This document shows positions 1 to 9,196 of a DNA stretch of 64,000 bases, in pieces. Below the pieces are notes generated by a model. That model saw only the letters and a list, made by a program, of their open reading frames with translations, was not told the origin of the DNA and made no database searches. The DNA is from Chlorobium sp. (lineage in GTDB: Bacteria; Bacteroidota; Chlorobiia; Chlorobiales; Chlorobiaceae): assembly GCA_005862285.1 (NCBI GenBank), contig SZXW01000002.1, positions 62,001 through 126,000 of the forward strand, given 5' to 3'. Position 1 is the stretch's first letter; each line of letters opens with the position of its first letter. The translations under genes were made by a program, and so were the position numbers.

Positions 1-329
1 TACTGTTCGGCGGCGGGCATGGAAAAGGGTATGTCTATGAGCAGGGTGTGCTTGTGGGCCAGTCAAAAATAACCCAGCTCAATGTGGGCCCTCAGCTCGG
101 CGGCCAGTCTTTTTCCGAAATCATATTTTTCAAGGACAAACCCGAGCTCGACAATTTCAAGAAAGGTCATTACGAGCTCAATGCCCAGGCAACGGCTATA
201 GTCATCAAATCGGGGACGGCGACCAGTACCGATTACTCCCATGGTGTTGCTGTATTTATCAAGCCCAAGGCAGGTCTCATGGCGGAACTGACCGTAGGCG
301 GCCAGAAGTTTTCCTACAAGCCTAACTGA
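1..329 (+). CDS. SYLF/Ysc84-type lipid-binding domain protein, C-terminal part
   Basis: The reading frame is open from the left edge (frame starting at base 3) and ends at TAA-like stop near 329, so the gene begins outside the window. The visible 109 residues start with LFGGGHGKGYVYEQG and continue through a GGQSFSEIIFF stretch and a C-terminal FIKPKAGL segment. This glycine-rich opening, the VG.S and GGQ motifs and the closing beta strand are typical of the SYLF (DUF500/Ysc84) domain, which binds phosphoinositide-type or other acidic lipids in characterised members. Bacterial members are usually exported and their role is poorly known. No N-terminus or signal peptide can be judged here. Family call is from motif recognition. 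Confidence 0.7.
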   Translation, partial: LFGGGHGKGYVYEQGVLVGQSKITQLNVGPQLGGQSFSEIIFFKDKPELDNFKKGHYELNAQATAIVIKSGTATSTDYSHGVAVFIKPKAGLMAELTVGGQKFSYKPN

Positions 330-396
330 ACGTTGTTTTATGCAGATGCATGGTGCCGCCGGTCAATGGTTTTTATCAATACGTTAATTACTGTTA

Positions 397-1824
397 ATGA
401 AGTATGAATTAGTGGTGGGCCTCGAGGTCCATTGTCAGCTCAGCACAAAGAGCAAAGCATTCTGCGGTTGTTCGGCACAGTTCGGCACACCGGCAAACAG
501 CAATGTCTGTCCGGTATGCCTCGCTCTTCCAGGGGCCCTGCCTGTCCTTAACCGTCAAGTCGTTGAAGATGCCGTCAAGCTCGGCCTGGCGCTCGGGTCC
601 ACGATAGCTCCTCATTCCGTGCTTGCCAGGAAAAACTACTTTTACCCCGATCTTCCGAAAGGGTACCAGATTTCGCAGTACGAAGAACCGATCTGCGGCG
701 AAGGTTCCATCCATATCGATGCAGGTGAGGGTATAAAGGAGATCAGGCTGATCAGGATCCATATCGAAGAGGACGCCGGCAAATCGATCCACGACATCGG
801 CGACGATACCTACATCGACCTCAACCGCAGCGGTGTTCCCCTGCTCGAGATCGTCAGCTATCCCGACATGCGGACGCCGAAAGAGGCTTCCGCATATTTG
901 CAGAAACTGCGCCAGATTGTCCAGTACCTCGGTATTTCGGACGGAAACATGGAAGAAGGCAGTCTGCGCTGCGATGCGAACGTGTCGCTGCGCCCGATAG
1001 GTTCTGTGGAATACGGCACCCGGACCGAGATCAAGAACATGAACTCCTTCAAAAACGTCGAAAAGGCGATTGAATACGAAGCTTCGCGCCATGAGGAGAT
1101 CCTCGAAAGCGGAGGCACCATCGTGCAGGAAACCCGCCTCTGGGATGCCGACAAGGGCGAGACCCGTTCGATGAGGGGAAAAGAGCATGCCCATGACTAC
1201 CGGTATTTTCCCGATCCCGACCTTCTGCCGGTGCTTGTCGATCAGGATATGCTCGACAGGATGCTGTCGGAACTTCCTGAGTTTCCGGAAGCACGTGCAA
1301 GCCGCTTTGTTTCCGAGTACGGCATTCCTGCATACGACGCGGGAGTTCTGACGGTCGAGAGGCTCATGGCCGATTATTTTGAAGAGACGGTAAAGATCTC
1401 GGGTGACGCAAAGGTGTCGTCGAACTGGGTTATGGGCGAAGTGATGCGCACTCTCAAGGAGAAGTATCTTGACATAGAGGAGTTTTCGATTGAACCTGAA
1501 AGGCTTGGCAGCCTGATCCGCCTGATCGGTTCGGGCACCATCAGCAACACGATTGCCAAGCAGGTGTTCGAACTGATGCAGACAAGTTCTCTTTCTCCTG
1601 CGGAAATTGTTGAAAAGGAAGGGCTTGCCCAGGTTTCCGATACCGGTGCGATCGAGTCTGTCGTACAGGAAATTATCGATGCCAACCCGAAACAACTCGC
1701 TGATTATCGGGCGGGAAAAACCAAGCTGCTCGGCTTTTTTGTCGGCCAGTGCATGGCGAGGATGAAAGGCAAGGCAAATCCGCAGGTGGTGAACGAAGTG
1801 CTGATGAAGAAGCTCGAAGGGTAA
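397..1824 (+). CDS. gatB: Aspartyl/glutamyl-tRNA amidotransferase subunit B
   Basis: GatB of the GatCAB complex, which converts misacylated Glu-tRNA(Gln) and Asp-tRNA(Asn) to Gln- and Asn-tRNA in the cytoplasm, using ammonia from GatA. The 475-residue length is normal. The start [15 protein letters not shown] carries the signature near the N-terminus. Zinc-type cysteines are at C23, C25, C38 and C41 (CxC...CxxC). The C-terminal YqeY-like helical domain ends at LMKKLEG. The gene stands alone; gatA and gatC are not in the window. It converges on xseB, whose stop lies six bases downstream, with no clear terminator between them. Confidence 0.97.
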   Translation: MKYELVVGLEVHCQLSTKSKAFCGCSAQFGTPANSNVCPVCLALPGALPVLNRQVVEDAVKLGLALGSTIAPHSVLARKNYFYPDLPKGYQISQYEEPICGEGSIHIDAGEGIKEIRLIRIHIEEDAGKSIHDIGDDTYIDLNRSGVPLLEIVSYPDMRTPKEASAYLQKLRQIVQYLGISDGNMEEGSLRCDANVSLRPIGSVEYGTRTEIKNMNSFKNVEKAIEYEASRHEEILESGGTIVQETRLWDADKGETRSMRGKEHAHDYRYFPDPDLLPVLVDQDMLDRMLSELPEFPEARASRFVSEYGIPAYDAGVLTVERLMADYFEETVKISGDAKVSSNWVMGEVMRTLKEKYLDIEEFSIEPERLGSLIRLIGSGTISNTIAKQVFELMQTSSLSPAEIVEKEGLAQVSDTGAIESVVQEIIDANPKQLADYRAGKTKLLGFFVGQCMARMKGKANPQVVNEVLMKKLEG

Positions 1825-1830
1825 GGGTTT

Positions 1831-2088
1831 TCAGGATCCGGTGTCGAAAAGGTCTTTGGTGCGGGGAGATTCAGGCCACTCTTTGGCAAGATCGGGATTG
1901 ATGACTTCAATTTTTTTTCTTGCTTCCTGAAGTCTTTTTTTACATTGTTCCGCGATCGAAAGGCCTTCTTCGTACATCGAGATCGAACTTTCAAGACCTG
2001 TATCGGGATTTTCGATCTTTCTGGTGATTTCCTCGAGCCTTGTTATGAGCTCTTCGATGGAAAGTTTTGAGGAATGTGATAAAGCCAT
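1831..2088 (-). CDS. xseB: Exodeoxyribonuclease VII small subunit
   Basis: An 85-residue protein with the conserved XseB core (EELITRLEEITRKIENPDTG, then SMYEEGLSIAEQC). XseB forms a small helical hairpin that binds several copies to the large subunit XseA; the enzyme degrades single-stranded DNA into oligonucleotides. XseA is not in this window. The gene is convergent with gatB and divergent from obg, so the ~70 bases between 2088 and 2162 must hold promoters for both directions. Length and motif fit the family well. Confidence 0.93.
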   Translation of the reverse strand: MALSHSSKLSIEELITRLEEITRKIENPDTGLESSISMYEEGLSIAEQCKKRLQEARKKIEVINPDLAKEWPESPRTKDLFDTGS

Positions 2089-2161
2089 GGCCGCAGAGGG
2101 TTTGATTGTTGATGGCTAAGATAGATAATGCAAAGGATTATTTCAAAAGGAAGGAGCAGAG

Positions 2162-3175
2162 GTGAAGTTTGTAGACAGTGCGTCCATATTTATTCAGGCC
2201 GGTGACGGCGGAAACGGGTGCGTGAACTTCCGCAGGGAGAAGTACGTGCCGAAGGGAGGTCCCGAAGGCGGTGACGGAGGCCGGGGCGGCCATGTATGGC
2301 TTCGCACCAACAGCCATCTGACAACGCTTCTCGATTTCAAATACAAGAGAAAATATCTGGCCGGCCGCGGGGTCAACGGTATGGGTGCCCGCAAGACAGG
2401 GCGGGACGGTGCGGATATCGTTATAGAGGTTCCACGCGGAACAGTCGTCAGGAATGCCGAGACTCATGAGATTATCGCCGATCTGACAGGGGATGATGAA
2501 AAAATCCTTGTTGCGAAAGGCGGACGGGGGGGGCGCGGCAACCAGCATTTCGCAACATCGACCCGGCAGGCGCCGCGCTTTGCGGAACCCGGTCAGAAAG
2601 GTGAGGAGTTCAATCTCGAAATGGAGCTGAAGCTCATGGCCGATGTCGGGCTTGTCGGATTTCCCAATGCAGGCAAATCCACAATGATTTCATCGATCAG
2701 CGCCGCAAAACCGAAAATCGCCGACTATCCTTTTACGACGCTGGTACCGAACCTCGGCATCGTGCGCTATGAGGATTACAAATCCTTCGTGATAGCGGAT
2801 ATTCCGGGAATCATCGAAGGCGCTTCGGAAGGAAGAGGGCTCGGCCTGCAGTTTCTCCGCCACATTGAACGGACGAAGATACTCGCGGTGCTTGTTTCAG
2901 CCGACAGTGCGGATATTGTCCATGAATACAAAACCATTCTTTCGGAACTTGAAAAATTCAACAGGGGCCTTCTCGAAAAACCGAGAATTGCCGTCATTAC
3001 AAAGATGGATATTGCGGGAGAGGATTTTACAATTCCTTATCTTGAAGAGGGAGTGAAGGTGATTCCGGTTTCAAGTGTTACAGGTTACGGACTGAAGGAA
3101 CTCAAGGATGAACTCTGGAAAGAGGTATCGAACCGGCCGAGGGCAGTCGAAACAATTTTCGGCGATCCGGCTTGA
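2162..3175 (+). CDS. obg: Obg-family GTPase
   Basis: Essential GTPase of the Obg/CgtA group that associates with the 50S ribosomal subunit and links ribosome assembly to growth state. The protein is 337 residues. The N-terminal Obg fold is glycine-rich (residues 13-45 contain AGDGGNGC and [12 protein letters not shown]). The G domain has the P-loop GFPNAGKS at 166-173, DIPG at 213-216 and a TKMD specificity motif near 278. It starts with GTG at 2162, preceded by an AAGGAGCAGAG ribosome site. The short C-terminus lacks the OCT domain. Its stop overlaps or abuts the start of the acetyltransferase gene, so the two are probably co-transcribed. Confidence 0.97.
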   Translation: MKFVDSASIFIQAGDGGNGCVNFRREKYVPKGGPEGGDGGRGGHVWLRTNSHLTTLLDFKYKRKYLAGRGVNGMGARKTGRDGADIVIEVPRGTVVRNAETHEIIADLTGDDEKILVAKGGRGGRGNQHFATSTRQAPRFAEPGQKGEEFNLEMELKLMADVGLVGFPNAGKSTMISSISAAKPKIADYPFTTLVPNLGIVRYEDYKSFVIADIPGIIEGASEGRGLGLQFLRHIERTKILAVLVSADSADIVHEYKTILSELEKFNRGLLEKPRIAVITKMDIAGEDFTIPYLEEGVKVIPVSSVTGYGLKELKDELWKEVSNRPRAVETIFGDPA

Positions 3176-3177
3176 GC

Positions 3178-3642
3178 ATGCAGAATGAAGTGGTCATAAG
3201 GCATGCGCGTCTTGCGGATGCTGCGGCGATTTCCGCTATCACGGCGGAGTATGCCCGTCTGGGAATCATGCTCGAACGATCGGGTGAGAATATTATCGAA
3301 AATATTCGTAATTTTTTTGTTGCGGAGTATAACGGCGAGGTGATCGGATGCTGCGCTATTGCATTCTATACCCTCAAGTTTTCAGAAATACGTTCGCTTG
3401 CAGTCTACAACCGCTTCAAAAAGATGGGAATCGGCAGGCTGCTGGTTGAAAAGGCGGAATCGGTTTTGCGGGAGGAAGGGGTGAAGGAAGTGTTTGTCCT
3501 TACACTCAATCCCGAGTTTTTCAGACGTGTCGGTTACAGTGAGATCAAAAAGGAGTACTTTCCCCAGAAAATATGGAGGGATTGCGCCCACTGTCCGAAG
3601 CTCATGGCCTGCGATGAGATTGCCATGGTGAAAAAGCTGTGA
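3178..3642 (+). CDS. GNAT-family N-acetyltransferase (ArgA-like)
   Basis: A 154-residue single GNAT domain using the ATG at 3178; a TTG at 3172 overlaps the obg stop but adds only two residues. The acetyl-CoA pyrophosphate loop is visible as RFKKMGIGRLLVEKAE, preceded by the IRSLAVY strand. The C-terminal half has the FFRRVGYSEI and CxxC-like DCAHCPKLMAC segment found in short ArgA-type N-acetylglutamate synthases and related YhbS-like proteins. It may catalyse the first step of arginine synthesis, but substrate assignment from sequence alone is uncertain. It overlaps obg upstream and touches the ptsH frame downstream. Confidence 0.75.
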   Translation: MQNEVVIRHARLADAAAISAITAEYARLGIMLERSGENIIENIRNFFVAEYNGEVIGCCAIAFYTLKFSEIRSLAVYNRFKKMGIGRLLVEKAESVLREEGVKEVFVLTLNPEFFRRVGYSEIKKEYFPQKIWRDCAHCPKLMACDEIAMVKKL

Positions 3643-3695
3643 TACGGTTCTCCCTTTCGAATGTAAAACAAGACTACAAACAGGAATCTCAAGTC

Positions 3696-3962
3696 GTGAT
3701 CATACAGGAAGTTGTCATCAGAAATAAAGCCGGCCTCCATACAAGACCGGCGGCTGCGGTCGTCAAACTGGCATCCCGCTTCAAATCCGATTTTTATATC
3801 GAGATGGAAGGCGTTGAAATCAACGCGAAGTCGATCATCGGCGTCATGAGCCTTGCCGCTCCGAAAGGGACCCGGCTTACGCTGAAGCTTGACGGTGAGG
3901 ACGCCCAGGAAGCTGCCCGGCAGCTGGTGGAGTTTTTCGAACAGGGGTTTGGAGAGCAATAG
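3696..3962 (+). CDS. ptsH: Phosphocarrier protein HPr
   Basis: HPr, the small phosphorelay protein of the PTS. With the GTG at 3696 the protein is 88 residues, the usual length, and the catalytic histidine in NKAGLHTRPAA falls exactly at His15 and the regulatory serine in NAKSIIGVM at Ser46, which argues for this start over the upstream GTG at 3639. A plausible ribosome site (AGGAA) lies about ten bases upstream. No EI or EII sugar transporter genes are in the window, so a regulatory role through HPr kinase is possible; that is inference. The gene follows the acetyltransferase directly. Confidence 0.93.
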   Translation: MIIQEVVIRNKAGLHTRPAAAVVKLASRFKSDFYIEMEGVEINAKSIIGVMSLAAPKGTRLTLKLDGEDAQEAARQLVEFFEQGFGEQ

Positions 3963-3986
3963 GCCAGAAATCTACCGGATTGTTTA

Positions 3987-5129
3987 TTGAAACCGCTCAG
4001 GATAGCATTCATCAGCCCTTTTTATCCGTTCAAAGGCGGAATAGCAAAGTTCAGCTCGCTTCTGCTGGACGCCCTTCGTGCACAGGGATATGATGTGCTT
4101 CCGGTTTCCTTCAAAGCCCTTTACCCCGGATTTTTAACCGGCGGTTCTTCGGAGGGTGACAATTTCTCAAAAGATAAACGCAGCTTCGAGCCCGGACTGG
4201 TCCTTTACAATCCTTTTTCCTGGTTCAGGACTGCCAGGTTCATCCGTTCACTGCAGCCAGATATCGTTCTTGCGGCTTACTGGACCGGTTTCCTTGCACC
4301 TTTATACCTGCTGATCCGCCGCATGGCCGGAGTCCGGACGGTTGTGCTGCTGCACAACTATGCCGCCCATGAATCCTTTTTTTTCGAGCCGTTCATGCAG
4401 AAGCTTCTCGGCGTCTGCTCGGATGCTTTCATAACGCTTTCCGGGGTCGTTTCCCGGGAGCTCGAAACAGCTGTTCCCGGTGTGCCCCGCCTGCAGCTCT
4501 ATCATCCGGTCTATGAACCGGCAGGGAAGAGCGTTTCCGCCGATGTGGCACGAAAAGAGCTCGGTATCGGCCCGGATGTCCCTGTTCTGCTTTTTTTCGG
4601 GTATGTCCGCAGATACAAAGGGCTCGATCTTCTGCTGCAGGCAATGCCTGCAATCCTGAAAAAAGAACCTTCGCTGAAGCTCGTCGTTGCAGGGCATTTC
4701 TTTGAAAATCCCGCCAGATACAGGGATCTGGTGAGGCAGCTCGATATAGCCGGGAACGTCGAGCTCTATCCGGGCTACGTGCCTGCTGAGCGTACCGGTG
4801 TGTATTTCGCCGCAGCCGATGCTGTCGTGCTTCCCTACAGAAGCGCGACACAGTCCGGAGTGGTCCAGCTCGCCTACGGATACGGGCTTCCGGTTATAGC
4901 CACGCCGGTTGGTTCCCTGCCTGACATGATTCGGCCGGGAAGAAGCGGCTGGATCGCCGGGGATGTTTCTCCCGAAAAGATTGCCGAAGCGGTTTCACAG
5001 TTTCTCGACAGCAGCGGCAGGCTCGATGCTCTGGCGGATGAGATCCGCTCGATCTCGCGGGAATGTTCATGGGAAGCTTTTTCCGAAGCAGCCGGACGTT
5101 TTCTCGAAGATGAAGCCGGACGCCGATGA
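3987..5129 (+). CDS. Glycosyltransferase, GT-B fold (GT4 family)
   Basis: A 380-residue GT4-type transferase, likely adding a sugar to a lipid-linked glycan at the inner membrane. The N-terminal Rossmann half begins MKPLRIAFISPFYPFKGGIA, the classic GT4 start with a GG loop. The C-terminal nucleotide-sugar half has LLFFGYVRRYKGLDLLLQA and a donor-binding PYRSATQSGVVQLAYGYG segment. The first glutamate of the usual EX7E motif is replaced here, which is common in this subgroup. The start is TTG with a weak ribosome site. It opens the polysaccharide cluster and its stop overlaps the next gene. Donor and acceptor are unknown. Confidence 0.85.
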   Translation: MKPLRIAFISPFYPFKGGIAKFSSLLLDALRAQGYDVLPVSFKALYPGFLTGGSSEGDNFSKDKRSFEPGLVLYNPFSWFRTARFIRSLQPDIVLAAYWTGFLAPLYLLIRRMAGVRTVVLLHNYAAHESFFFEPFMQKLLGVCSDAFITLSGVVSRELETAVPGVPRLQLYHPVYEPAGKSVSADVARKELGIGPDVPVLLFFGYVRRYKGLDLLLQAMPAILKKEPSLKLVVAGHFFENPARYRDLVRQLDIAGNVELYPGYVPAERTGVYFAAADAVVLPYRSATQSGVVQLAYGYGLPVIATPVGSLPDMIRPGRSGWIAGDVSPEKIAEAVSQFLDSSGRLDALADEIRSISRECSWEAFSEAAGRFLEDEAGRR

Positions 5130-5968
5130 GTATGCCGCCGCTTACCTGCATTGTCGTCCTCAACTGGAACGGCGCAAACGATACCCTTGCCTGTCTTGGT
5201 TCCCTCGAAGCTGCAGTTTCCCCTTCATGCACGGTGCTTGTGGTCGACAACGGTTCCACAGACGGCTCTGTGGAGAAGATACGGAGCTTTTTTCCCGGTA
5301 CGGAGATCCTCGAACTGCCTGATAACAGGGGCTATTCGGGTGGTAACAATGACGGTTTCAGAAAGTCGATGGAGATGCAAGCAGAATTTGTGGTATTTTT
5401 AAACAACGATACCATTGTCGACAGGAATTTCTGCGCGCCCCTCGTCGAAACGCTCATGCGCAAACCGGAAGCGGGGATAGCCGTTCCGAAAATACTCTAT
5501 CTCGATCATCCGGACACGCTCTGGTATGCGGGAGGGATCGCGAGATTGTCGACCGGGCTGGTGAAGCATGTCGGCATCCGCGAAAAAGATGCGCCGCGCT
5601 TCAACCGGCCGGGCATGACAGGGTATGCGACCGGGTGCTGCTTTGCCATGAGATGCCGGGATTTCCGTAAAGCCGGAGGTTTCGATGAAGGGTTCGGGAT
5701 GTATGCCGAAGATGTCGATCTTTCCCTGCGGGTCAGGGAGATGGGCATGAGCATCGAGTATGTGCCCGCTTCGAAGGTGTGGCACAAGGTTTCGGCATCG
5801 CTTGCCGGAAACCCGATGAAAAAGCAGTTCAGGAAAAGCGTTGCGCTCTGGAGGCTTTTCAGGAAACACCGGGCATGGGGCGGGATGGCGCTTTACCCTC
5901 TTCTTCTGCCTTTCAGGGCTGTGATGAGCATCGCCAGTGCTTCGATGAGGAAAATAATGGAACAATAA
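5126..5968 (+). CDS. Glycosyltransferase family 2
   Basis: A 280-residue GT-A fold enzyme resembling rhamnosyltransferases of the WbbL/RfbF type. The N-terminus has CIVVLNWNGANDTLACLGSL and VVDNGSTDGS; the metal/nucleotide site is LNNDT (in place of DxD) near residue 91; and the acceptor region has GGFDEGFGMYAEDVDLSLR. The C-terminus is basic and hydrophobic and may associate with the membrane. The start ATG overlaps the previous gene by four bases, which points to translational coupling within the polysaccharide operon. The exact sugar cannot be told. Confidence 0.88.
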   Translation: MSMPPLTCIVVLNWNGANDTLACLGSLEAAVSPSCTVLVVDNGSTDGSVEKIRSFFPGTEILELPDNRGYSGGNNDGFRKSMEMQAEFVVFLNNDTIVDRNFCAPLVETLMRKPEAGIAVPKILYLDHPDTLWYAGGIARLSTGLVKHVGIREKDAPRFNRPGMTGYATGCCFAMRCRDFRKAGGFDEGFGMYAEDVDLSLRVREMGMSIEYVPASKVWHKVSASLAGNPMKKQFRKSVALWRLFRKHRAWGGMALYPLLLPFRAVMSIASASMRKIMEQ

Positions 5969-5991
5969 CCATACAGGAGGATGGAGAGATC

Positions 5992-6555
5992 ATGAACGAG
6001 AGCTTCAGGACGGTTATCGACGAGAGCTACCTCAACGAAGAGGCCCATAAAATCCGCTGGCGGAAAACGCTCGATTTCCTCAAAGGTTCATCCTCTAACG
6101 AAAAAGGACTGAAAAGAGGCCTTGACCTTGGAGGCAGGACCCCTCTGACCGATTCGATGGAACGGCTTTTCAACTGCCCCTTCGACAACAGTTCGGTCGA
6201 TCTCGATACCGGCGGGCTCGAAGGGAGCTATGACATCGTTACGGCCTTCGAGGTGCTCGAACATCTCTTCAACCCGCTCCATGCCATGCTCGAAGTCGGC
6301 AAGGTGCTCATGAGGCCGGGAGGCAGGTTTTTCGTTTCCATGCCTCTTCTGAAACCGCAATGCCTTGCAAGTTCCGGCCATTTTCATGAAATGAGCCGCA
6401 GTTCCGCCTCCCGGCTTTTTCATCGGGCCGGTTTTTCGGTCGAGAGGAAACGGGAGTTCAGGGTCAGGGAACCGTTGTTTTATCTAACGGGAGTGAAACC
6501 ACTCATGCGGGCTTTTTATGAAAAGGTTCAGATTTATGAGCTTTTCCTTTTATAA
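5992..6555 (+). CDS. Class I SAM-dependent methyltransferase
   Basis: A 187-residue methyltransferase. A longer frame extends upstream to 5779, but the ATG at 5992 follows a strong AGGAGG at 5975-5980 and avoids overlap with the GT2 gene, so it is preferred. Motif I is RGLDLGGRTPL, and the post-II region DIVTAFEVLEHLFNP is typical of Methyltransf_11/23 proteins; LMRPGGRFFVSMP follows. It probably methylates a sugar or lipid acceptor in the same pathway, which is inference from neighbours. Its C-terminus overlaps the start of the next glycosyltransferase by about 38 bases. Confidence 0.82.
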   Translation: MNESFRTVIDESYLNEEAHKIRWRKTLDFLKGSSSNEKGLKRGLDLGGRTPLTDSMERLFNCPFDNSSVDLDTGGLEGSYDIVTAFEVLEHLFNPLHAMLEVGKVLMRPGGRFFVSMPLLKPQCLASSGHFHEMSRSSASRLFHRAGFSVERKREFRVREPLFYLTGVKPLMRAFYEKVQIYELFLL

Positions 6556-7702
6556 GCGGAGTCATGGGGACCGGTACCGCCTCGTCTGGTTTTCGGAAAT
6601 TCAGTGGGATTTCCTGTCGACCCGCAAACAGCGGCTGCTTTCCCGTTTTCCCGAAAACTGGAAAATCCTTTTCATCGAGCCTTACGCTGTCGGGCGCCGT
6701 CATCACTGGCTTCCTGTAAAAAGGGGCAGGGTTTGGGTAGTCAGCGTCCCGTTCCTGAAAAGCGTTCCTTACAGGATCGGGCGGCTGCTCGACAACCCGG
6801 TGGTGCGTTCGTTCGTTTCCATGCCCGGGATCATTCTTGCTCTCAGCTGGATCACGCTTCTCGGTTTCGCTTCCCGCAAGAGGATAATCGGGCTTTCGAA
6901 CGTCTACTGGGGCAGGGTTGCCGCCATGCTGCCGTGCCGGTTCAGGTTTTACGACGCGAATGACGATCACCTTGCCTTTCCCGGGGTGCCGGCGTGGCTG
7001 AAAGGCTATCTCGAAACCTGGCTTTCAAAGACCGACCTGCTCTTCAGTGTGAGCTCCGAGCTGACGGCAAGGCTTCCGGTGCCTGCCGGAGTACGCTGCG
7101 TGGAACTCGGAAACGGTGTCGAGTTCGATCATTTTGCCGTATTCCGTCCTGTGGCTTCTGAACAGCTTTCGGGACTTGGAAAACCGGTGCTCGGCTATGC
7201 AGGAGCCATGGACTGGCTCGATACGGAGCTTGTCGCCGATGTGGCCCGGGCATGGCCCGAGAGCAGCATCGTCCTCCTCGGTCCCGCGTATGACAGGGGA
7301 TGGTGGCAGAGGCAATCGGACCTTAAATCGCTTCCGAATGTTCATTATTTCGGAAAAATTGAGTACGATGAACTTCCGGCCTGGGTGCAGCGCTTCGATC
7401 TCGCGCTCATCCCGCTTCCCGGAAACCGCCTGAAGGGGGTTTCACATCCGAACAAGCTTTACGAGTACTGCGCCGCAGGAGTTCCGGTGCTTACAATGAA
7501 TTACTGCAGCGCGGTAGACCGGGCAAGGAATGTCGTGCATGTGGCCGATACTCGGGAAACGTTCGTGGAAATGGTGCCACTGGCCCTCGCCGACAGGCGC
7601 CGGGACGAAAGGCAGGCATTCGCACGAGAGCACAGCTGGGATGTCCTCGCCCGGCAAATGGTTGAAGAATTGACAAAAGCCTATCAGAAGAGCAGCAGAT
7701 GA
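6518..7702 (+). CDS. Glycosyltransferase, GT-B fold
   Basis: A 394-residue GT-B glycosyltransferase. The start may be the ATG at 6518 or the one at 6536 (MSFSFYKRSHGDRYRL). The N-terminal half has WKILFIEPYAVG and a hydrophobic segment near residues 95-115 (IILALSWITLLGF) that suggests membrane association. The C-terminal half has LGYAGAMDWLDTELV and a donor-site segment SHPNKLYEYCAAGVPVL, typical of GT4 proteins of the teichuronic/exopolysaccharide kind. It overlaps the flippase gene downstream by four bases (ATGA). Specificity is unknown. Confidence 0.8.
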   Translation: MKRFRFMSFSFYKRSHGDRYRLVWFSEIQWDFLSTRKQRLLSRFPENWKILFIEPYAVGRRHHWLPVKRGRVWVVSVPFLKSVPYRIGRLLDNPVVRSFVSMPGIILALSWITLLGFASRKRIIGLSNVYWGRVAAMLPCRFRFYDANDDHLAFPGVPAWLKGYLETWLSKTDLLFSVSSELTARLPVPAGVRCVELGNGVEFDHFAVFRPVASEQLSGLGKPVLGYAGAMDWLDTELVADVARAWPESSIVLLGPAYDRGWWQRQSDLKSLPNVHYFGKIEYDELPAWVQRFDLALIPLPGNRLKGVSHPNKLYEYCAAGVPVLTMNYCSAVDRARNVVHVADTRETFVEMVPLALADRRRDERQAFAREHSWDVLARQMVEELTKAYQKSSR

Positions 7703-9189
7703 GCCGCAATATTGTCATAGCCGGTCAGGCTGGTTTCTCCTACGGAGGGTTTCTGTTCGGCCAGGCCGCAAGGTTCGGGTACAACCTGCTTGTAGCCAGG
7801 CTGCTCGGCGCCGAATTCCTCGGAGTCTACGCCCTTGCCGTCGCCGTCATACAGATAGCCGAGATGATCGCCGTGATCGGCCTCGATTCGGCACTGCTGC
7901 GGTACATCAATGTGTATTCAGACGACTCGGCCCGGCAGAGGAAAGTGATCGGGTCAGCCCTGAAAATATCGCTTTTCGTTTCCCTTTCGGTATCAACACT
8001 TCTTCTTGTTCTGTCTCAGGATATTGCTTCGACGCTTCATGGAAAAGGTCTGCTCAGGCTTGCAATCTGCTGCTACGCCGCGGCTGTGCCCTTCAATGCC
8101 GCAACACTGCTTTTCGGGCATGCTATCCAGGGGTTCCGGCGCCTTCAGCCCAAAGTCACGGCAACCCAGGTCGTGAGCCCGCTGCTTCTGCTGCTGCTGA
8201 CCATTGTTCTGCGCTACACGGCCGGGTTCGAAGCGGCGCTGCTTTTTCCTTTCGCCCTTTCGGCGGCCGGAACGTTTTTATGGATCCGCCCCTATCTTGC
8301 GGAATACACCGGTACGACGGGCAAAGACATTGCGGCGGCGCCTTTCGACAGCACGATCCTTGCTTATGCCCTGCCGTTCATGTTCATATCGCTCCTGAGC
8401 ATGATCATGCACTGGCTCGATATCGTCATGCTGGGCGCGTTTACCGATACGGCGACGGTCGGCCTGTACCATCCGGCGGCACGTACCGCCGGCATCGTGC
8501 GTTCCGTTTTTCTCGCATTTTCAGGCATTGCCGCGCCGATGATCGCCGAGCTCCATACAGCGAAGAAATACATCGAGATCGCAAGAATATTCAGGATGAT
8601 CACTCGCTGGATCATTACCCTTATCATTCCGCCGGTCATTCTTTTCATCTTCATGCCGGAGACCGTCCTCGGCATGTTCGGCCCGCAGTTCACATCGGGC
8701 TCAATGGCGCTGATACTGCTTTCGATATCGGCTTTTTTTCAGGCCGGCCTCGGACTGTCGACAACTGTGCTGGCCATGACGGGCTACTCGAAGCTCAGCC
8801 TTGCCAATTCCCTCGGGGCACTTCTGCTCCAGATCGTCCTGAACCTTTTGCTGATCCCCCGCATGGGTTTCAACGGCGCGGCCCTCGCCAATCTGCTGGT
8901 TTTCTTTCTGCTTGCCGCTGTTCGACTCATGCAGGTGCATAACCTCTTCGACATCCATCCTTTCGTAAAGTCTTTGTGGAAGCCATTCATCGCGGGCCTC
9001 ATCACTGCGGGGACACTCATAGCCGTACGCCCGTGGCTCGTCACCTTTCCGTTCATAGGGGGGTTGATACCGGGTGCGTTCGTAACCGTGGCAGTCTACA
9101 CGGCCTTGCTTCTGGTTCTGAAGTTGGAAGAGGATGAAAGGGAGATTATTTTAAAAATCTTCCCCTTCCTCAAAAACGAAGCCGGGTGA
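7699..9189 (+). CDS. Polysaccharide flippase (Wzx/MVF superfamily)
   Basis: A 496-residue, strongly hydrophobic protein with about twelve to fourteen predicted membrane helices. The N-terminal block FGYNLLVARLLGAEFLGVYALA is typical of Wzx/PST exporters (RFG..LGAE..G.YALA). Such proteins flip undecaprenyl-linked oligosaccharide units across the inner membrane. Its position after three glycosyltransferases and a methyltransferase fits that role. No Wzy polymerase or Wzz is visible in the window. Start ATG overlaps the preceding stop. Confidence 0.88.
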   Translation: MSRNIVIAGQAGFSYGGFLFGQAARFGYNLLVARLLGAEFLGVYALAVAVIQIAEMIAVIGLDSALLRYINVYSDDSARQRKVIGSALKISLFVSLSVSTLLLVLSQDIASTLHGKGLLRLAICCYAAAVPFNAATLLFGHAIQGFRRLQPKVTATQVVSPLLLLLLTIVLRYTAGFEAALLFPFALSAAGTFLWIRPYLAEYTGTTGKDIAAAPFDSTILAYALPFMFISLLSMIMHWLDIVMLGAFTDTATVGLYHPAARTAGIVRSVFLAFSGIAAPMIAELHTAKKYIEIARIFRMITRWIITLIIPPVILFIFMPETVLGMFGPQFTSGSMALILLSISAFFQAGLGLSTTVLAMTGYSKLSLANSLGALLLQIVLNLLLIPRMGFNGAALANLLVFFLLAAVRLMQVHNLFDIHPFVKSLWKPFIAGLITAGTLIAVRPWLVTFPFIGGLIPGAFVTVAVYTALLLVLKLEEDEREIILKIFPFLKNEAG

Positions 9190-9196
9190 CAGCACC

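Noticed and set aside
409-1695. Long minus-strand frame opposite gatB
   Set aside because: Shadow of a codon-biased gene; no recognisable domain, and gatB is certain. The same applies to other long antisense frames, for example opposite YfhO (9860-11425) and bchB (53761-54990).
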